In this document: positions 44,165 to 52,907 of the stretch, piece after piece | Position numbering within the stretch: position 1 is the first letter of the stretch | Layout: each line of letters starts with the position of its first letter | Origin: Deltaproteobacteria bacterium | Lineage (GTDB): Bacteria > Desulfobacterota > BSN033 > UBA1163 | NCBI GenBank assembly: GCA_020059605.1 | Contig: JAGVBT010000136.1 | Span: forward strand, 1-63,158 | Length of the DNA stretch: 63,158 nucleotides | Direction: 5' to 3' | Translations under genes and position numbers: made by a program | The notes under the pieces: model-generated | What the model was told of the DNA's origin: nothing | What the model saw: the letters and a program-made list of their open reading frames with translations, nothing else | Database searches by the model: none

Positions 44165-45652
44165 ATGAAAGACATAAAGGATACGGGTCTCCTTCAGGAT
44201 GAACCCCTTATCTTCGAGCAGGGCGGGGAAGGGAGAAAAGGATATTCCTTGCCGCGATGGGATGTTGAACAAGTCAAGGAGGAAGAACGAATCCCCTCCC
44301 ACCTTTTGCGGAAAGAGCTGGAAGGATTCCCGCAACTCAGTGAGGTGGAGGTCGTGCGTCATTATACTCGTCTTTCCCAATGGAACTTCGGCGTCGATAG
44401 CGGTTTTTATCCATTGGGTTCCTGCACGATGAAATACAACCCCAAGATGAATGAGGAAGTCGCCAGGATGAGAGGGTTTGCACATCTTCATCCCTATCAA
44501 CCAGAGAGTCTCGTCCAGGGGATTCTTAAATTAATGCATGGACTTGAAGGGTATCTTGCAGAGATCACAGGGATGGACCGGGTCACACTTCAGCCCGCAG
44601 CCGGGGCCCATGGCGAGCTGACCGGAATGATGATGATCAGGGCCGCTCTTCAGGCCCGTGGCGAAAAGAGGAAGAAGGTGCTGGTGCCAGACACCGCCCA
44701 CGGGACGAACTGCTCGACCTCGGCCGTTGCCTCCTATCAGATGGTCGAGATCAAATCCAACGAAAAAGGAGTGATCCCACCCGGGAAAGTGGCCGAGCTG
44801 ATGAATGAAGAGGTGTCGGCCATCATGGTCACCCATCCGAATACCCTCGGGCTCTTTGAGGAACATCTGGCGGAGATCGCTGAAATTGTTCACCGCAAAG
44901 GAGGGTTTGTCTACTGCGATGGAGCCAACCTCAACGCCCTGATGGGAATTGCAAGGCTGGGCAATCTCGGAGTGGACATGGTTCACCTCAACCTCCATAA
45001 AACCTTCTCTACGCCTCATGGCGGAGGAGGCCCCGGCTCCGGGCCCCTGGCTGTAAAGGAAGAGCTTATCCCCTTTCTTCCGGTTCCGGTCATTGAGAAG
45101 GAAGGCGAGACTTTCCGGTTCGATTACAATCGGCCCAAAAGCATCGGCAGGATGAAAGCATTCTACGGAAACTTCGGAGTCCTTCTCAAGGCCTATGCTT
45201 ATATCCTCTCCATGGGAGCGGAAGGGCTCAAGAGGGCGAGTGAGATGGCAGTGCTCAATGCCAATTACCTGATGACGGGATTGAAGGGTTCTTACTATCT
45301 TCCCTACGACCGGCCCTGCATGCATGAGTGTGTCTTCACCGACCGCTACCAGGAAAAAGATCATGTCTCAACCCTCGATATTGCAAAGAGATTAATCGAT
45401 TATGGATTTCATCCGCCGACGATCTACTTCCCCCTGGTCGTCAAGGGCGCCCTGATGATGGAGCCTACGGAAACGGAGAGCAAAGAGGGGCTCGATCGGT
45501 TCATCGAGACGATGATCATCATTGCGAAGGAGGCGGAGGAGAATTCGGACCTTCTCCGGCAGGCGCCCCGGAAGGTGAAGGTGAGGCGGCTCGACGAGGT
45601 TTTGGCGGCGAGAAAACCGAAATTGAAATGGAACAGGGATCAATCCCAATAA
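44165..45652 (+). CDS. gcvPB: Glycine dehydrogenase (decarboxylating) subunit 2
   Basis: This 495-residue PLP subunit completes the P protein. The Schiff-base lysine is K279 in LNLHKTFSTPHGGGGPG. GSCTMKYNPK and PAAGAHGELTGMM are typical. The ATG at 44165 is set by AGGTGGAG; the in-frame GTG at 44153 would lie inside that site. With GcvPA it decarboxylates glycine onto the lipoyl arm of GcvH. The reverse direction, glycine synthesis, is also possible in anaerobes. Confidence 0.93.
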   Translation: MKDIKDTGLLQDEPLIFEQGGEGRKGYSLPRWDVEQVKEEERIPSHLLRKELEGFPQLSEVEVVRHYTRLSQWNFGVDSGFYPLGSCTMKYNPKMNEEVARMRGFAHLHPYQPESLVQGILKLMHGLEGYLAEITGMDRVTLQPAAGAHGELTGMMMIRAALQARGEKRKKVLVPDTAHGTNCSTSAVASYQMVEIKSNEKGVIPPGKVAELMNEEVSAIMVTHPNTLGLFEEHLAEIAEIVHRKGGFVYCDGANLNALMGIARLGNLGVDMVHLNLHKTFSTPHGGGGPGSGPLAVKEELIPFLPVPVIEKEGETFRFDYNRPKSIGRMKAFYGNFGVLLKAYAYILSMGAEGLKRASEMAVLNANYLMTGLKGSYYLPYDRPCMHECVFTDRYQEKDHVSTLDIAKRLIDYGFHPPTIYFPLVVKGALMMEPTETESKEGLDRFIETMIIIAKEAEENSDLLRQAPRKVKVRRLDEVLAARKPKLKWNRDQSQ

Positions 45653-45654
45653 CC

Positions 45655-45812
45655 AAATCCCAAACTCCAAATAAATTCCAATCACCAAATAACCAATAAC
45701 CTAAACCACCCTCTCCCCTGGGTGGGAGAGGGATGGGGTGAGGGGATTATAAGATTTTGGTCATTGGAATTTGGTAATTATTTGGTTATTGGTACTTGGA
45801 TATTGGTTATTC
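45655..45812. repeat. Large imperfect inverted repeat between gcvPB and lipB
   Basis: The left arm repeats CCAATAACCAAAT-like units and the right arm has the complement (ATTTGGTTATTGG). They flank a GC-rich centre with CCCTCTCCC / GGGAGAGGG. It would fold into a long hairpin. Non-coding. Confidence 0.7.
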
Positions 45813-45834
45813 TACCGATTCAAACTTGGATCGT

Positions 45835-46509
45835 ATGGACAGAAAAGGATACGTTATAGACCTCGGCACAGTGGATTACGCTAAGGCCTGGGACCTTCAA
45901 CATCATCTCTGGTCCATGAGGGTGGAGGGGAGGATCCCCGATCTTCTTCTTATCCTCGAGCATCCCCATGTGATCACACTTGGAAGGCGCGGAAACCGGT
46001 CCTATCTGCTCATCTCCCCGGATGAGCTAAAAGCAATGAAAATCCCCCTTTTTCATGTGGAGAGGGGAGGCGATGTGACCTATCACGGTCCGGGGCAGAT
46101 GGTGGTCTATCCCATCCTCAACCTGAAGGATTACGGATATCGTCTCATTCACTACATTGGCCAACTCGAGGAGGTGATCCTCTCCGTCCTGAAAGATTTC
46201 GGGATCGGAGGGAGCAGGGACTCCTCCAACCGCGGGGTCTGGGCAGAGGGAGATAAGATCGCCTCGATCGGCGTGGCGATCAAACGCTGGACCTCCTTTC
46301 ATGGATTTGCATTAAACCATGCAACAGACTTAAGATATTTTGAACTCATCCATCCCTGCGGTCTGGAGGGGATAAGGATGACTTCCATGGAGAAACTGCT
46401 TGGGAAGAAGGTTTCAAGAGAGCCATTAACCGAGAGGGTGTGTTTTCATTTTAAAGAAATTTTTCAAAGGGATTGGGAGGTAAAGGAATTAAAGGAAGTT
46501 GAAAGATAA
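45835..46509 (+). CDS. lipB: Octanoyl-[acyl-carrier-protein]:protein N-octanoyltransferase
   Basis: This 224-residue enzyme transfers octanoate from ACP to GcvH or other lipoyl domains. Motifs are LEHPHVITLGRRG, GGDVTYHGPGQMVVYPI, the lysine in GDKIASIGVAIKRW and the thioester cysteine C175 in HPCGLEG. The start at 45835 is the first ATG giving the normal N-terminus (MDRKGYVIDLG), although no strong RBS is visible. It works with lipA at 48161. Confidence 0.9.
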   Translation: MDRKGYVIDLGTVDYAKAWDLQHHLWSMRVEGRIPDLLLILEHPHVITLGRRGNRSYLLISPDELKAMKIPLFHVERGGDVTYHGPGQMVVYPILNLKDYGYRLIHYIGQLEEVILSVLKDFGIGGSRDSSNRGVWAEGDKIASIGVAIKRWTSFHGFALNHATDLRYFELIHPCGLEGIRMTSMEKLLGKKVSREPLTERVCFHFKEIFQRDWEVKELKEVER

Positions 46510-46611
46510 ATCCGGTGGCACAGGCTTCCAGCCTGTAGCCTCAGGTTTGAGGGTTTAAATCAAAAAAGGTTCTTACGGTTTTTGTGTGGATTCTTTCCTT
46601 TTTAGACTTCC

Positions 46612-46642
46612 ACCCCTCCCCTTAATCTAAGGGGAGGCTGGG
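46612..46642. repeat. Palindrome upstream of lpdA
   Basis: CCTCCCCTTA and TAAGGGGAGG form a 10-bp inverted repeat with a short centre in the lipB-lpdA gap. Neither side has a convincing T tract. The role is unknown. Confidence 0.6.
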
Positions 46643-46691
46643 TGGGGTTATTATAGAGGAGGCGGAAGTAGTATTGTTTACAAAATAACCT

Positions 46692-48098
46692 ATGATTCCT
46701 AAAAAGATTGTAATCATCGGCGGTGGTCCTGGTGGTTATGTGGCAGCCATCCGGGCCGCCCAATTGGGGGCAAAACCCATCCTCGTTGAGAAAGATCGTG
46801 TCGGTGGGACCTGTCTTAATCAAGGCTGTATTCCCACGAAAGCCCTTCTTCACGATGCCGCCATTCTCCGCTCTCTGAAGGGCTCTCCTGTTTTCCGGGC
46901 CTTTACCTGCGAAGCCTCCGGACTTCTGGAACCCATGATGGGTCGCAAGAATAAAGTCGTTGAAGAACTGGTTCATGGCGTGGAGATTTTGCTTGAATCC
47001 CACCGGGTGACGATAAAAAAAGGAAGGGCGGACCTCTTCAGCCCGAATCAAGTGATTCTCCTCGACGGAGAAGAGCGGAAAGAGGTTCTTGAAGCCGATG
47101 CGATCATCCTTGCTCCAGGTTCAACATCAAAATCCATTCCCAATATTGCCCCCGATGGCAAAAGGATCATCACCAGCGAAGAAGCGCTGGAGATGACAAG
47201 GGTTCCCCGGGAGTTGGTGATCATCGGAGGAGGATATATCGGCATGGAGCTCGCTACACTCTTCAATACCCTCGGTTCAAAGGTGACGATTGTGGAGGTT
47301 CTGGAAAATATTCTTTCTGGCCTTGAGGGAGAGTTGATCCGGAATCTCAGGCGTTTTCTGGAGAGGGACGGGATAAAAATTTTTACCCAATCCTCAATGG
47401 AGGAGGTCCGATACGGCGAGGATGAATTGAAACTTACGGTTAAAACCCCGCAGGGAATCCAGGAAATCCATGCTGAAAAATTACTGATGGCTGTGGGAAG
47501 GGGGCCTTTCCTGGATCTCAGTTTTCCAAAGGCCGGCATTGAGACCTCTCCCAAAGGAATCAAAGTCAATCCCCGCATGGAGACGACCTGTCCCAATATT
47601 TATGCGATCGGGGATGCGACCGGGGGAATCATGCTCGCCCATGTGGCCATGGAGCAGGGAGTGGTGGCCGCAGAGAATGCGATGGGAATGGACCAGGAGA
47701 TGAAAGACAAACTGATTCCCCTTTGCATCTTCACCCATCCCGAGGTTGCCTCCATCGGAGCCACTGAGAAAGAAGCAAAAGCAAAAGAAGAGATAAAAAT
47801 TGGCCGGTTTCCGTTTAGGTCGAACCCCAAGGCCGTAATTTCAGGGGAGACCGATGGTCTGATGAAGGTGATTGCCAGCCGTGAGAATAATGAGATCCTG
47901 GGAATTCATATCATCGGACCCGAGGCAAGCGTTCTCATCTCCATTGGATCCACGATGATTGGGAGTAAATTGAAAGATTTTACCCGGTTCATTCAGGCCC
48001 ATCCAACGATCCCGGAGGCGTTAAAAGAGGCATGTCTCGATGTGGATGGGTTGGCGATTCATTTGCCAAAACCGCTACGTCCTCCAAAAAGCGCATAG
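46692..48098 (+). CDS. lpdA: Dihydrolipoyl dehydrogenase (L protein)
   Basis: This 468-residue flavoprotein reoxidises the dihydrolipoyl arm of GcvH. It has the FAD motif GGGPGGYVAAIRAAQLG, the redox disulfide C41/C46 in GGTCLNQGCIPTKALL, the NAD motif VIIGGGYIGMELATLFN, a second FAD motif YAIGDATG and the C-terminal dimer-interface histidine in QAHPTIPEAL. It lies in the gcv-lip cluster, so it should serve the glycine cleavage system. Confidence 0.93.
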   Translation: MIPKKIVIIGGGPGGYVAAIRAAQLGAKPILVEKDRVGGTCLNQGCIPTKALLHDAAILRSLKGSPVFRAFTCEASGLLEPMMGRKNKVVEELVHGVEILLESHRVTIKKGRADLFSPNQVILLDGEERKEVLEADAIILAPGSTSKSIPNIAPDGKRIITSEEALEMTRVPRELVIIGGGYIGMELATLFNTLGSKVTIVEVLENILSGLEGELIRNLRRFLERDGIKIFTQSSMEEVRYGEDELKLTVKTPQGIQEIHAEKLLMAVGRGPFLDLSFPKAGIETSPKGIKVNPRMETTCPNIYAIGDATGGIMLAHVAMEQGVVAAENAMGMDQEMKDKLIPLCIFTHPEVASIGATEKEAKAKEEIKIGRFPFRSNPKAVISGETDGLMKVIASRENNEILGIHIIGPEASVLISIGSTMIGSKLKDFTRFIQAHPTIPEALKEACLDVDGLAIHLPKPLRPPKSA

Positions 48099-48160
48099 AG
48101 CATAGCGCATAGCACATAGCAAAAAAAGATCATTGCAAATTGATAATTGGTAATTGAAAA

Positions 48161-49024
48161 TTGAAGAATTTAAAAAAACCTCCCTGGCTTAAAAAACGAA
48201 TTCCTCCTCTCCAGGATCTGCAAAAAGTAAAGACGATCCTGGATAAGGGAGGTCTTCATACTGTTTGCGAGGAGGCTCGTTGCCCCAACCTCGGAGAGTG
48301 TTTTTCACAAGGGACGGCAACCTTTTTAATCCTGGGGGAAGTTTGTACGAGGAATTGCGGGTTCTGTGCTGTGGAACACGGAATACCTGTCCTGCCCTAC
48401 GAAACAGAATCAGAAAAAGTGGCCCAGGCCGTAAGGAAGATGGGACTCCAATACGTCGTCATTACCTCCGTCACCCGAGACGATCTCCCCGATGGCGGGG
48501 CCTCCCATTTTGCCAAGACGATCCAAGCCATTCGTAAACAGGATCAAGGGATAAAGATCGAGGTGCTAATTCCTGATTTCAAAGGTGATCACTCTTCTTT
48601 GGGGAAAGTCCTCGAAGCCTCACCGGATGTCCTGAATCATAATGTTGAAACCATTCAACGGCTTTATTCAGAGGTCCGACCGCAAGCCAATTATAAAAGA
48701 TCTCTTAATCTCCTGAAAAAGTCAAAGGAACTTCATCCCAACATCCACACCAAATCAGGTTTCATGCTCGGGCTTGGAGAAACTCATCAGGGGATTATCG
48801 AACTCATGGAAGGCCTCAGGGAAGCAGAGTGTGATCTCTTAACCATCGGCCAGTACCTGCAGCCCCGTCGCGACCGTCTGCCGGTCGAAAAATATATCTC
48901 CCCGGAAGAGTTCGAAGAGTATCAAAAGATAGGCATGGAGATGGGCTTTAAAGCAGTCGCCTCCGCCCCCTTCGTCCGCAGTTCCTTTCATGCCTCGGAG
49001 ATGTTTGCGGACACTTCAAATTGA
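48161..49024 (+). CDS. lipA: Lipoyl synthase
   Basis: This 287-residue radical-SAM enzyme inserts sulfur into octanoyl groups. The auxiliary cluster cysteines are C36, C41 and C47 (CEEARCPNLGEC). The SAM cluster is C62, C66 and C69 (CTRNCGFC). The C-terminal RSSFHASEMF carries the conserved Arg-Ser. Translation appears to start at TTG 48161, as no ATG gives the N-terminal helix. The preceding gap holds a short GCATAG-type tandem repeat (48092-48120). Confidence 0.92.
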   Translation: MKNLKKPPWLKKRIPPLQDLQKVKTILDKGGLHTVCEEARCPNLGECFSQGTATFLILGEVCTRNCGFCAVEHGIPVLPYETESEKVAQAVRKMGLQYVVITSVTRDDLPDGGASHFAKTIQAIRKQDQGIKIEVLIPDFKGDHSSLGKVLEASPDVLNHNVETIQRLYSEVRPQANYKRSLNLLKKSKELHPNIHTKSGFMLGLGETHQGIIELMEGLREAECDLLTIGQYLQPRRDRLPVEKYISPEEFEEYQKIGMEMGFKAVASAPFVRSSFHASEMFADTSN

Positions 49025-49083
49025 CCTCCTCTGCGCGATTTGGTAAATTTACTGATTAAGAGGGTTTAACAAGGAGAAGGTAG

Positions 49084-49974
49084 ATGTCCTTTAGCAGATT
49101 ATGCTGGATTTTAGGCCTTTTTATCGCCATCACCTCTTGCACCCTGAAAGAAACTCAACCTCCTCCGGTGCAGCCTCCGCCGAAGCCGGCGAAGATTGCG
49201 CTGGTCCTTGGAGCGGGGGCGTCCAAGGGGTTTGCCCATGTCGGCGTGCTCAAAATCCTTGAGGCCAATAAAATTCCGATTCATATGATCGTCGGAACGA
49301 GCGTGGGCAGTGTGGTCGGCAGTCTCTATGCATATGGGTGCAATGCCTTTGATCTTCAGAAAGTATCTTTTTCTATCGAGCAGAAGGATATCGTGGACCT
49401 CGCGATCCCGGACAATGGATTCATCAAGGGGGAGAAACTGGAGGAGTTTGTCAATAAGACATTGAAGCATACGCCGATGGAGAAATTGAAGCTTCCTTTT
49501 TACGCCATTGCCACAGAGATTCAAAACGGCCAGGAGACCGTCTTCAGCCGGGGGAATACCGGGCAGGCGGTGAGGGCAAGCTCCGCCATCCCGGGCGTTT
49601 TTAGACCGGTCAGAATAGGGGATAAAGTCTATGTCGATGGAGGCGTGGTCAGTCCAGTGGCGGTGGAGGCAGCAAAACGGTTGGGGGCGGACCTGGTCAT
49701 CGCCGTGGATATCTCTGCCGGGTCGGACCGGACCCCTCCCGGGAATACGATTGAAACCCTTCTCCAGTCGGTCAACATCATGTATTCGAAACTTGCGGCC
49801 ATCCAACTTGTCCGGGCCGATGTGGTAATCCGGCCGAAGGTGGGCCACATTGGATCCGCCGATTTTTCAAAGAGGCATGAGGCGGTTCTGGAGGGAGAGA
49901 AAGCAGCGATCGAAATGCTCCCGCAGATTGTGGGGCTTGTGACTCAACTCCGACAGGAGGGGAGGTTGGAATGA
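49084..49974 (+). CDS. Patatin-like phospholipase lipoprotein
   Basis: This 296-residue protein has a lipoprotein signal (LFIAITSC, lipid-modified Cys near residue 19) and a proline-rich linker. The patatin catalytic dyad follows: the serine in GTSVGS and the aspartate in VDGGVVSP, with the oxyanion motif [13 protein letters not shown]. It is related to the RssA/NTE type and probably membrane-anchored in the periplasm. It is coupled to yjbQ by ATGA and follows lipA on the same strand. The substrate is unknown. Confidence 0.83.
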   Translation: MSFSRLCWILGLFIAITSCTLKETQPPPVQPPPKPAKIALVLGAGASKGFAHVGVLKILEANKIPIHMIVGTSVGSVVGSLYAYGCNAFDLQKVSFSIEQKDIVDLAIPDNGFIKGEKLEEFVNKTLKHTPMEKLKLPFYAIATEIQNGQETVFSRGNTGQAVRASSAIPGVFRPVRIGDKVYVDGGVVSPVAVEAAKRLGADLVIAVDISAGSDRTPPGNTIETLLQSVNIMYSKLAAIQLVRADVVIRPKVGHIGSADFSKRHEAVLEGEKAAIEMLPQIVGLVTQLRQEGRLE

Positions 49975-50387
49975 GGAGCTACCGGAAAGAACTTTGGTTT
50001 GAGGCGCCGACGCGCCGGGCATTTATCAATATGACCCCGGAGGTTGAGAGGTGCCTTAAGGAGAGTGGTATTCGCGAAGGGCTGGTGCTCGTGAATGCCA
50101 TGCATATTACGGCCTCTGTGTTTATCAATGACAATGAATCGGGCCTTCATCATGATTTCGAGATCTGGCTTGAAAGACTTGCTCCTCACGAACCGGTCTC
50201 TCAATACCGGCACAACGTCGGAGAGGATAATGCGGATGCCCATTTGAAGCGTCAGATTATGGGAAGGGAGGTCGTGGTGGCCATCACGGATGGCAAGCTC
50301 GATTTCGGCCCCTGGGAGCAGATCGTTTATGGGGAGTTTGACGGAAGGCGAAAAAAAAGAGTTCTCGTCAAAATCATAGGGGAATAA
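49971..50387 (+). CDS. yjbQ: YjbQ/UPF0047 family protein
   Basis: This 138-residue member of UPF0047 carries the hallmark block [20 protein letters not shown] and the C-terminal [17 protein letters not shown]. The E. coli homologue has weak thiamin-phosphate synthase activity, but the true role is unsettled. It overlaps the patatin gene by four bases. Confidence 0.85.
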   Translation: MRSYRKELWFEAPTRRAFINMTPEVERCLKESGIREGLVLVNAMHITASVFINDNESGLHHDFEIWLERLAPHEPVSQYRHNVGEDNADAHLKRQIMGREVVVAITDGKLDFGPWEQIVYGEFDGRRKKRVLVKIIGE

Positions 50388-50420
50388 ATCTGTGAACAGA
50401 TTGAGGAAAAGGAGAATAAG

Positions 50421-50909
50421 GTGAATTTATCTTCCGACCAGCTTTTAGAGATTGCGCAATATTCCATTGTCCGTTTGGACGGAGCATGGTTTTTGGCTTT
50501 GGCTCAAAAACTTGGAAAAGAGACCGCATGGGAGATGGACATTGAAGCGTGGAAACAGTTCTCCTATGTATTTGGGAAAAAGATCAGACAAGAGGTAATC
50601 CTTGATCCAGTGTGGCCCGATAGTTTTCTGGATGCTCTCGATATTCTGAGCAAGGTTCTAAAAATTGAAGGCCGGAAGATAAGTATCAAGGACGAAATCA
50701 TCACCGTTCAGACAGCAGACTGTGAAGTCCAGAAAGCCATCGCCAAGGCTGGTATTGCGGATTGCGGAATTGCGACGGTGCACACCTATCAGGGACTGGT
50801 AAGGGGTTTATTTGGGAAGGAGATGAATGTACTCGTCCGGCACAAAAAAAATCTGAATCAGGGCGATGACTGTTGTGAGGTAGTAGTCTCAAAACAGACT
50901 CAAGAGTAG
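50421..50909 (+). CDS. DUF6125-like protein
   Basis: This 162-residue soluble protein has an N-terminal block VRLDGAWFLALAQKLGKETAWEMD that resembles DUF6125 proteins, distant relatives of L-2-amino-thiazoline-4-carboxylate hydrolases. The C-terminal part carries several cysteines, including a CC pair (GDDCCEVVV). The start is at GTG or ATG 50421 behind AAGGAG. Function unknown. It is followed 10 bases later by a DUF6868 gene on the same strand. Confidence 0.55.
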   Translation: MNLSSDQLLEIAQYSIVRLDGAWFLALAQKLGKETAWEMDIEAWKQFSYVFGKKIRQEVILDPVWPDSFLDALDILSKVLKIEGRKISIKDEIITVQTADCEVQKAIAKAGIADCGIATVHTYQGLVRGLFGKEMNVLVRHKKNLNQGDDCCEVVVSKQTQE

Positions 50910-50919
50910 CGAGGATCTC

Positions 50920-51162
50920 ATGGATATTCAGATGGTTCGATCATTCTTCATGTGGTGTACGATCATCAACGGAGGGTTGCTCATTTTCTCATTCCTGACC
51001 TGCGCATATGCCAAAGAATGGGTATACCAGATGCACGGCCAGTGGTTTCCAATGCGGAGAGAAGCCTTTGATGTGGTGATCTATTGTTTTATCGGGTTCA
51101 TGAAGATTTTTGTTCTTCTGTTGAATCTGGTCCCATATGTCGCTCTTGTGATCATCGGCTGA
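50920..51162 (+). CDS. Small membrane protein (DUF6868-like)
   Basis: This 80-residue protein has two hydrophobic helices (about residues 8-28 and 52-78) separated by a loop with WVYQMHGQWFPM. It resembles DUF6868 proteins, conserved two-helix membrane proteins of marine and anaerobic bacteria. Function unknown. Confidence 0.6.
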   Translation: MDIQMVRSFFMWCTIINGGLLIFSFLTCAYAKEWVYQMHGQWFPMRREAFDVVIYCFIGFMKIFVLLLNLVPYVALVIIG

Positions 51163-51336
51163 AAGAAACTTCTTCTCTCGGGCCTTTCAGCGGGATGATC
51201 TACAATCCACCCGGCTATTTCGATAGCCCAATAACGGGAAGGAGCGATGGGCTAAGCCTCCGGTATCTTGATGTCCTTAGGAAACCATTCCGAGAATCTA
51301 TCGCATTTTTATGTTTTCTTTGTTATGATTTTATGC

Positions 51337-51573
51337 ATGAGAACGACCATCGAAATTACGGATGAGCTTCTCCGTCGGGCAAAGGAAAAAGCAACGGCAG
51401 AGGGAACCGCTTTGCGCCAAGTGGTTGAGACAGCACTTCGATTCTACCTGGCCAAACCTCGCCGTGCTGCCGGCTATAAGCTACAGTGGCGAACAGAGCG
51501 TGGGCGAATGCTTCCGGGGGTATGTCTCGATGACCGGGATACCCTTTTTGATCTAATGAACGGCCGGACATGA
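51337..51573 (+). CDS. VapB-like antitoxin
   Basis: This 78-residue protein opens with RTTIEITDELLRRAKEKATAEG, a ribbon-helix-helix DNA-binding start typical of type II antitoxins paired with PIN toxins. The stop overlaps the vapC start by four bases. An earlier in-frame ATG (51268) adds a non-conserved segment and is rejected. Confidence 0.75.
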   Translation: MRTTIEITDELLRRAKEKATAEGTALRQVVETALRFYLAKPRRAAGYKLQWRTERGRMLPGVCLDDRDTLFDLMNGRT

Positions 51574-52034
51574 TCGCCATTGATACCAATATTCTCGTGT
51601 ATGCTCGGCGCGAGGAAACTCCTTTCCACAAAGAAGCCAAGGAATTGCTGAGAAACCTGGCGGAAGGAGACAGTCCTTGTGCTCTGCCTTGGCCATGCAT
51701 TTACGAATTTCTTCGAGTCATCACCCACCCCCGGGTTTTCGACCCGCCAACACAACTGGAAGTAGCTCTTGAAGATCTCGAATCGCTAACGGAGGCCCCT
51801 TCTCTTGTTTTACTGGGTGAAGGACATGGACATTTCAATCATCTGTGCCATATGGTCAGGTCCGGACAAACCATAGGGAATTTGGCCCATGATGCTCATA
51901 TTGCCGCTCTGATCCGTGAGCATGGGGTCGACGAATTAGGACCACCGAAAAGGACTTTGCACGGTTCAGGGGTCTTCATATTCGAAATCCATTCCTCCGA
52001 TAGCGCGCTGCTACCATCGAGGGTTTTAAGTTAG
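51570..52034 (+). pseudogene. VapC-like PIN toxin, 3' frameshift
   Basis: This is a PIN-domain RNase with AIDTNILVYA (first Asp), YEFLRVI (Glu) and LAHDAHIAAL (Asp). After GVDEL the frame departs from the family (GPPKRTLHG). Inserting one base after 51938 restores W-TTEKDFARFRGLHIRNPFLR, the normal VapC ending, with a stop at 52001. The toxin therefore appears inactivated by a one-base deletion, or the sequence has an error there. The antitoxin upstream is intact. Confidence 0.75.
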
Positions 52035-52111
52035 TTTCCAATTAAGACGATTAGAACTTTAATATAAAATTTTAGCTCACTAACATTACGAAACTTCAGA
52101 GGAGGGAGACC

Positions 52112-52819
52112 ATGAGCAATCCCAACATGCTTGACAGAACGTTTCATGTGATCATGAAGCGTATGGTAGAAACCGGACAGGCACCCTTTTATACGGAACT
52201 TGCCGCCGTACTCGGTCTTTCCGTTGAAGAAGGTCGGAAGATCCTGCACGACCTTTTCTCCTCGGGAATCCCCGGATGGTTGTACCCTCGAACCGATCTC
52301 ATCGTCTCATTCGCACCCTTTAACAGCCTTCCGACCCAATACCGGATCACCATCGATGGTCAGCAGAAATGGTTCGGCCAGTGAGCCTTTGAATCGCTGG
52401 CGGTCTGCTGGCTATTCCCTGGCAAGACACTGACGGTGGATTTCCCTTGCCTGGATTGTGGCAAGCCTCTTAGGGTGGTCATCCGTGACGGGAAGGTTTT
52501 AAATGATGAAGCTTTAGGATACATGGCCTATGTGGCCGTGCCGTTCTGGAAATGGTTTGAAGACCCGGGCTATGCCTGAAGCACCATGAATCTCTTCCGG
52601 TCGGAAGAGCACATCCGTAACTGGAAATCCTTTGTCGAAGGCACCGACGAGGGCATCCTGTCACTGTCCGACCTGCTTAAGCTGTTCTCCGGATCTTACT
52701 TTAGGCGGCGACTAGATGAGGACTACGTTTCCCATATGCACGAATATGTTCGCGAGATGGTCCAGACCATGAAAGAAATCGGCAAAACTGGCCCATTTTG
52801 GAAAAAGCCGAAAACGTGA
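52112..52819 (+). CDS. merB: MerB-like alkylmercury lyase homologue with two in-frame UGA (selenocysteine) codons
   Basis: One reading frame of 235 codons is interrupted only by TGA at 52382 (codon 91) and TGA at 52577 (codon 156). The whole frame aligns with organomercurial lyase. An N-terminal winged helix (FYTELAAVLGLSVEEGRKIL) leads to WFGQ-U-AFESLAVC at the MerB Cys96 segment (WCALDTL). GKTLTVDFPCLDCGKPL matches the GRTARV segment. GYA-U-STMNLFRSEEH matches the Cys159 segment (FCCHVHFFAS). Both catalytic cysteines are thus UGA, and the MerB Asp99 position is Glu. Each UGA is followed by a hairpin with a GG-starting loop. RBS GGAGGGAG precedes the ATG. Selenocysteine is inferred. Two nonsense mutations are far less likely. 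Confidence 0.85.
52385..52417 (+). promoter_or_regulatory. Bacterial SECIS-like hairpin 1
   Basis: This follows the first UGA. GAAU pairs with AUUC, then after a C/U mismatch GCUGGC pairs with GCUGGC (two G-U pairs), closing a GGUCU loop at 52402-52406. The loop GG lies 17 bases after the UGA, inside the known range for bacterial SECIS elements that bind SelB. Confidence 0.75.
52580..52609 (+). promoter_or_regulatory. Bacterial SECIS-like hairpin 2
   Basis: This follows the second UGA. CUCUUCC pairs perfectly with GGAAGAG (52592-52598 with 52603-52609) around the loop GGUC. The loop GG lies 19 bases after the UGA. It is independent in sequence from hairpin 1 but has the same architecture. 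Confidence 0.8.
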
Positions 52820-52907
52820 TTCGGCCCTGTGTTGGACAAACCCTTAACACCAGCATGATTGGGGTTTCGACCAGTGAATTTTTTTTGTAAAACCAAGGAT
52901 GATGCAT

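Noticed and set aside
44531-45364. 277-codon minus-strand ORF inside gcvPB
   Set aside because: It is antisense to the PLP-site region of a clearly conserved gene, with no independent signals.
49111-49848. 245-codon minus-strand ORF inside the patatin gene
   Set aside because: It is opposite the catalytic serine and aspartate motifs and has low-complexity Arg/His-rich composition. Shadow frame.
52382-52579. UGA read as tryptophan (alternative genetic code)
   Set aside because: UGA ends many full-length genes here (fur, dusB, prmA, gcvPA), and the two sites align with Cys, not Trp.
52112-52819. Reading the two UGA codons as nonsense mutations in a dead merB
   Set aside because: Both stops are UGA, both fall on the two catalytic cysteine columns, both have well-placed GG-loop hairpins, and the rest of the frame shows no shift or other stop. 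Random decay would not produce this.
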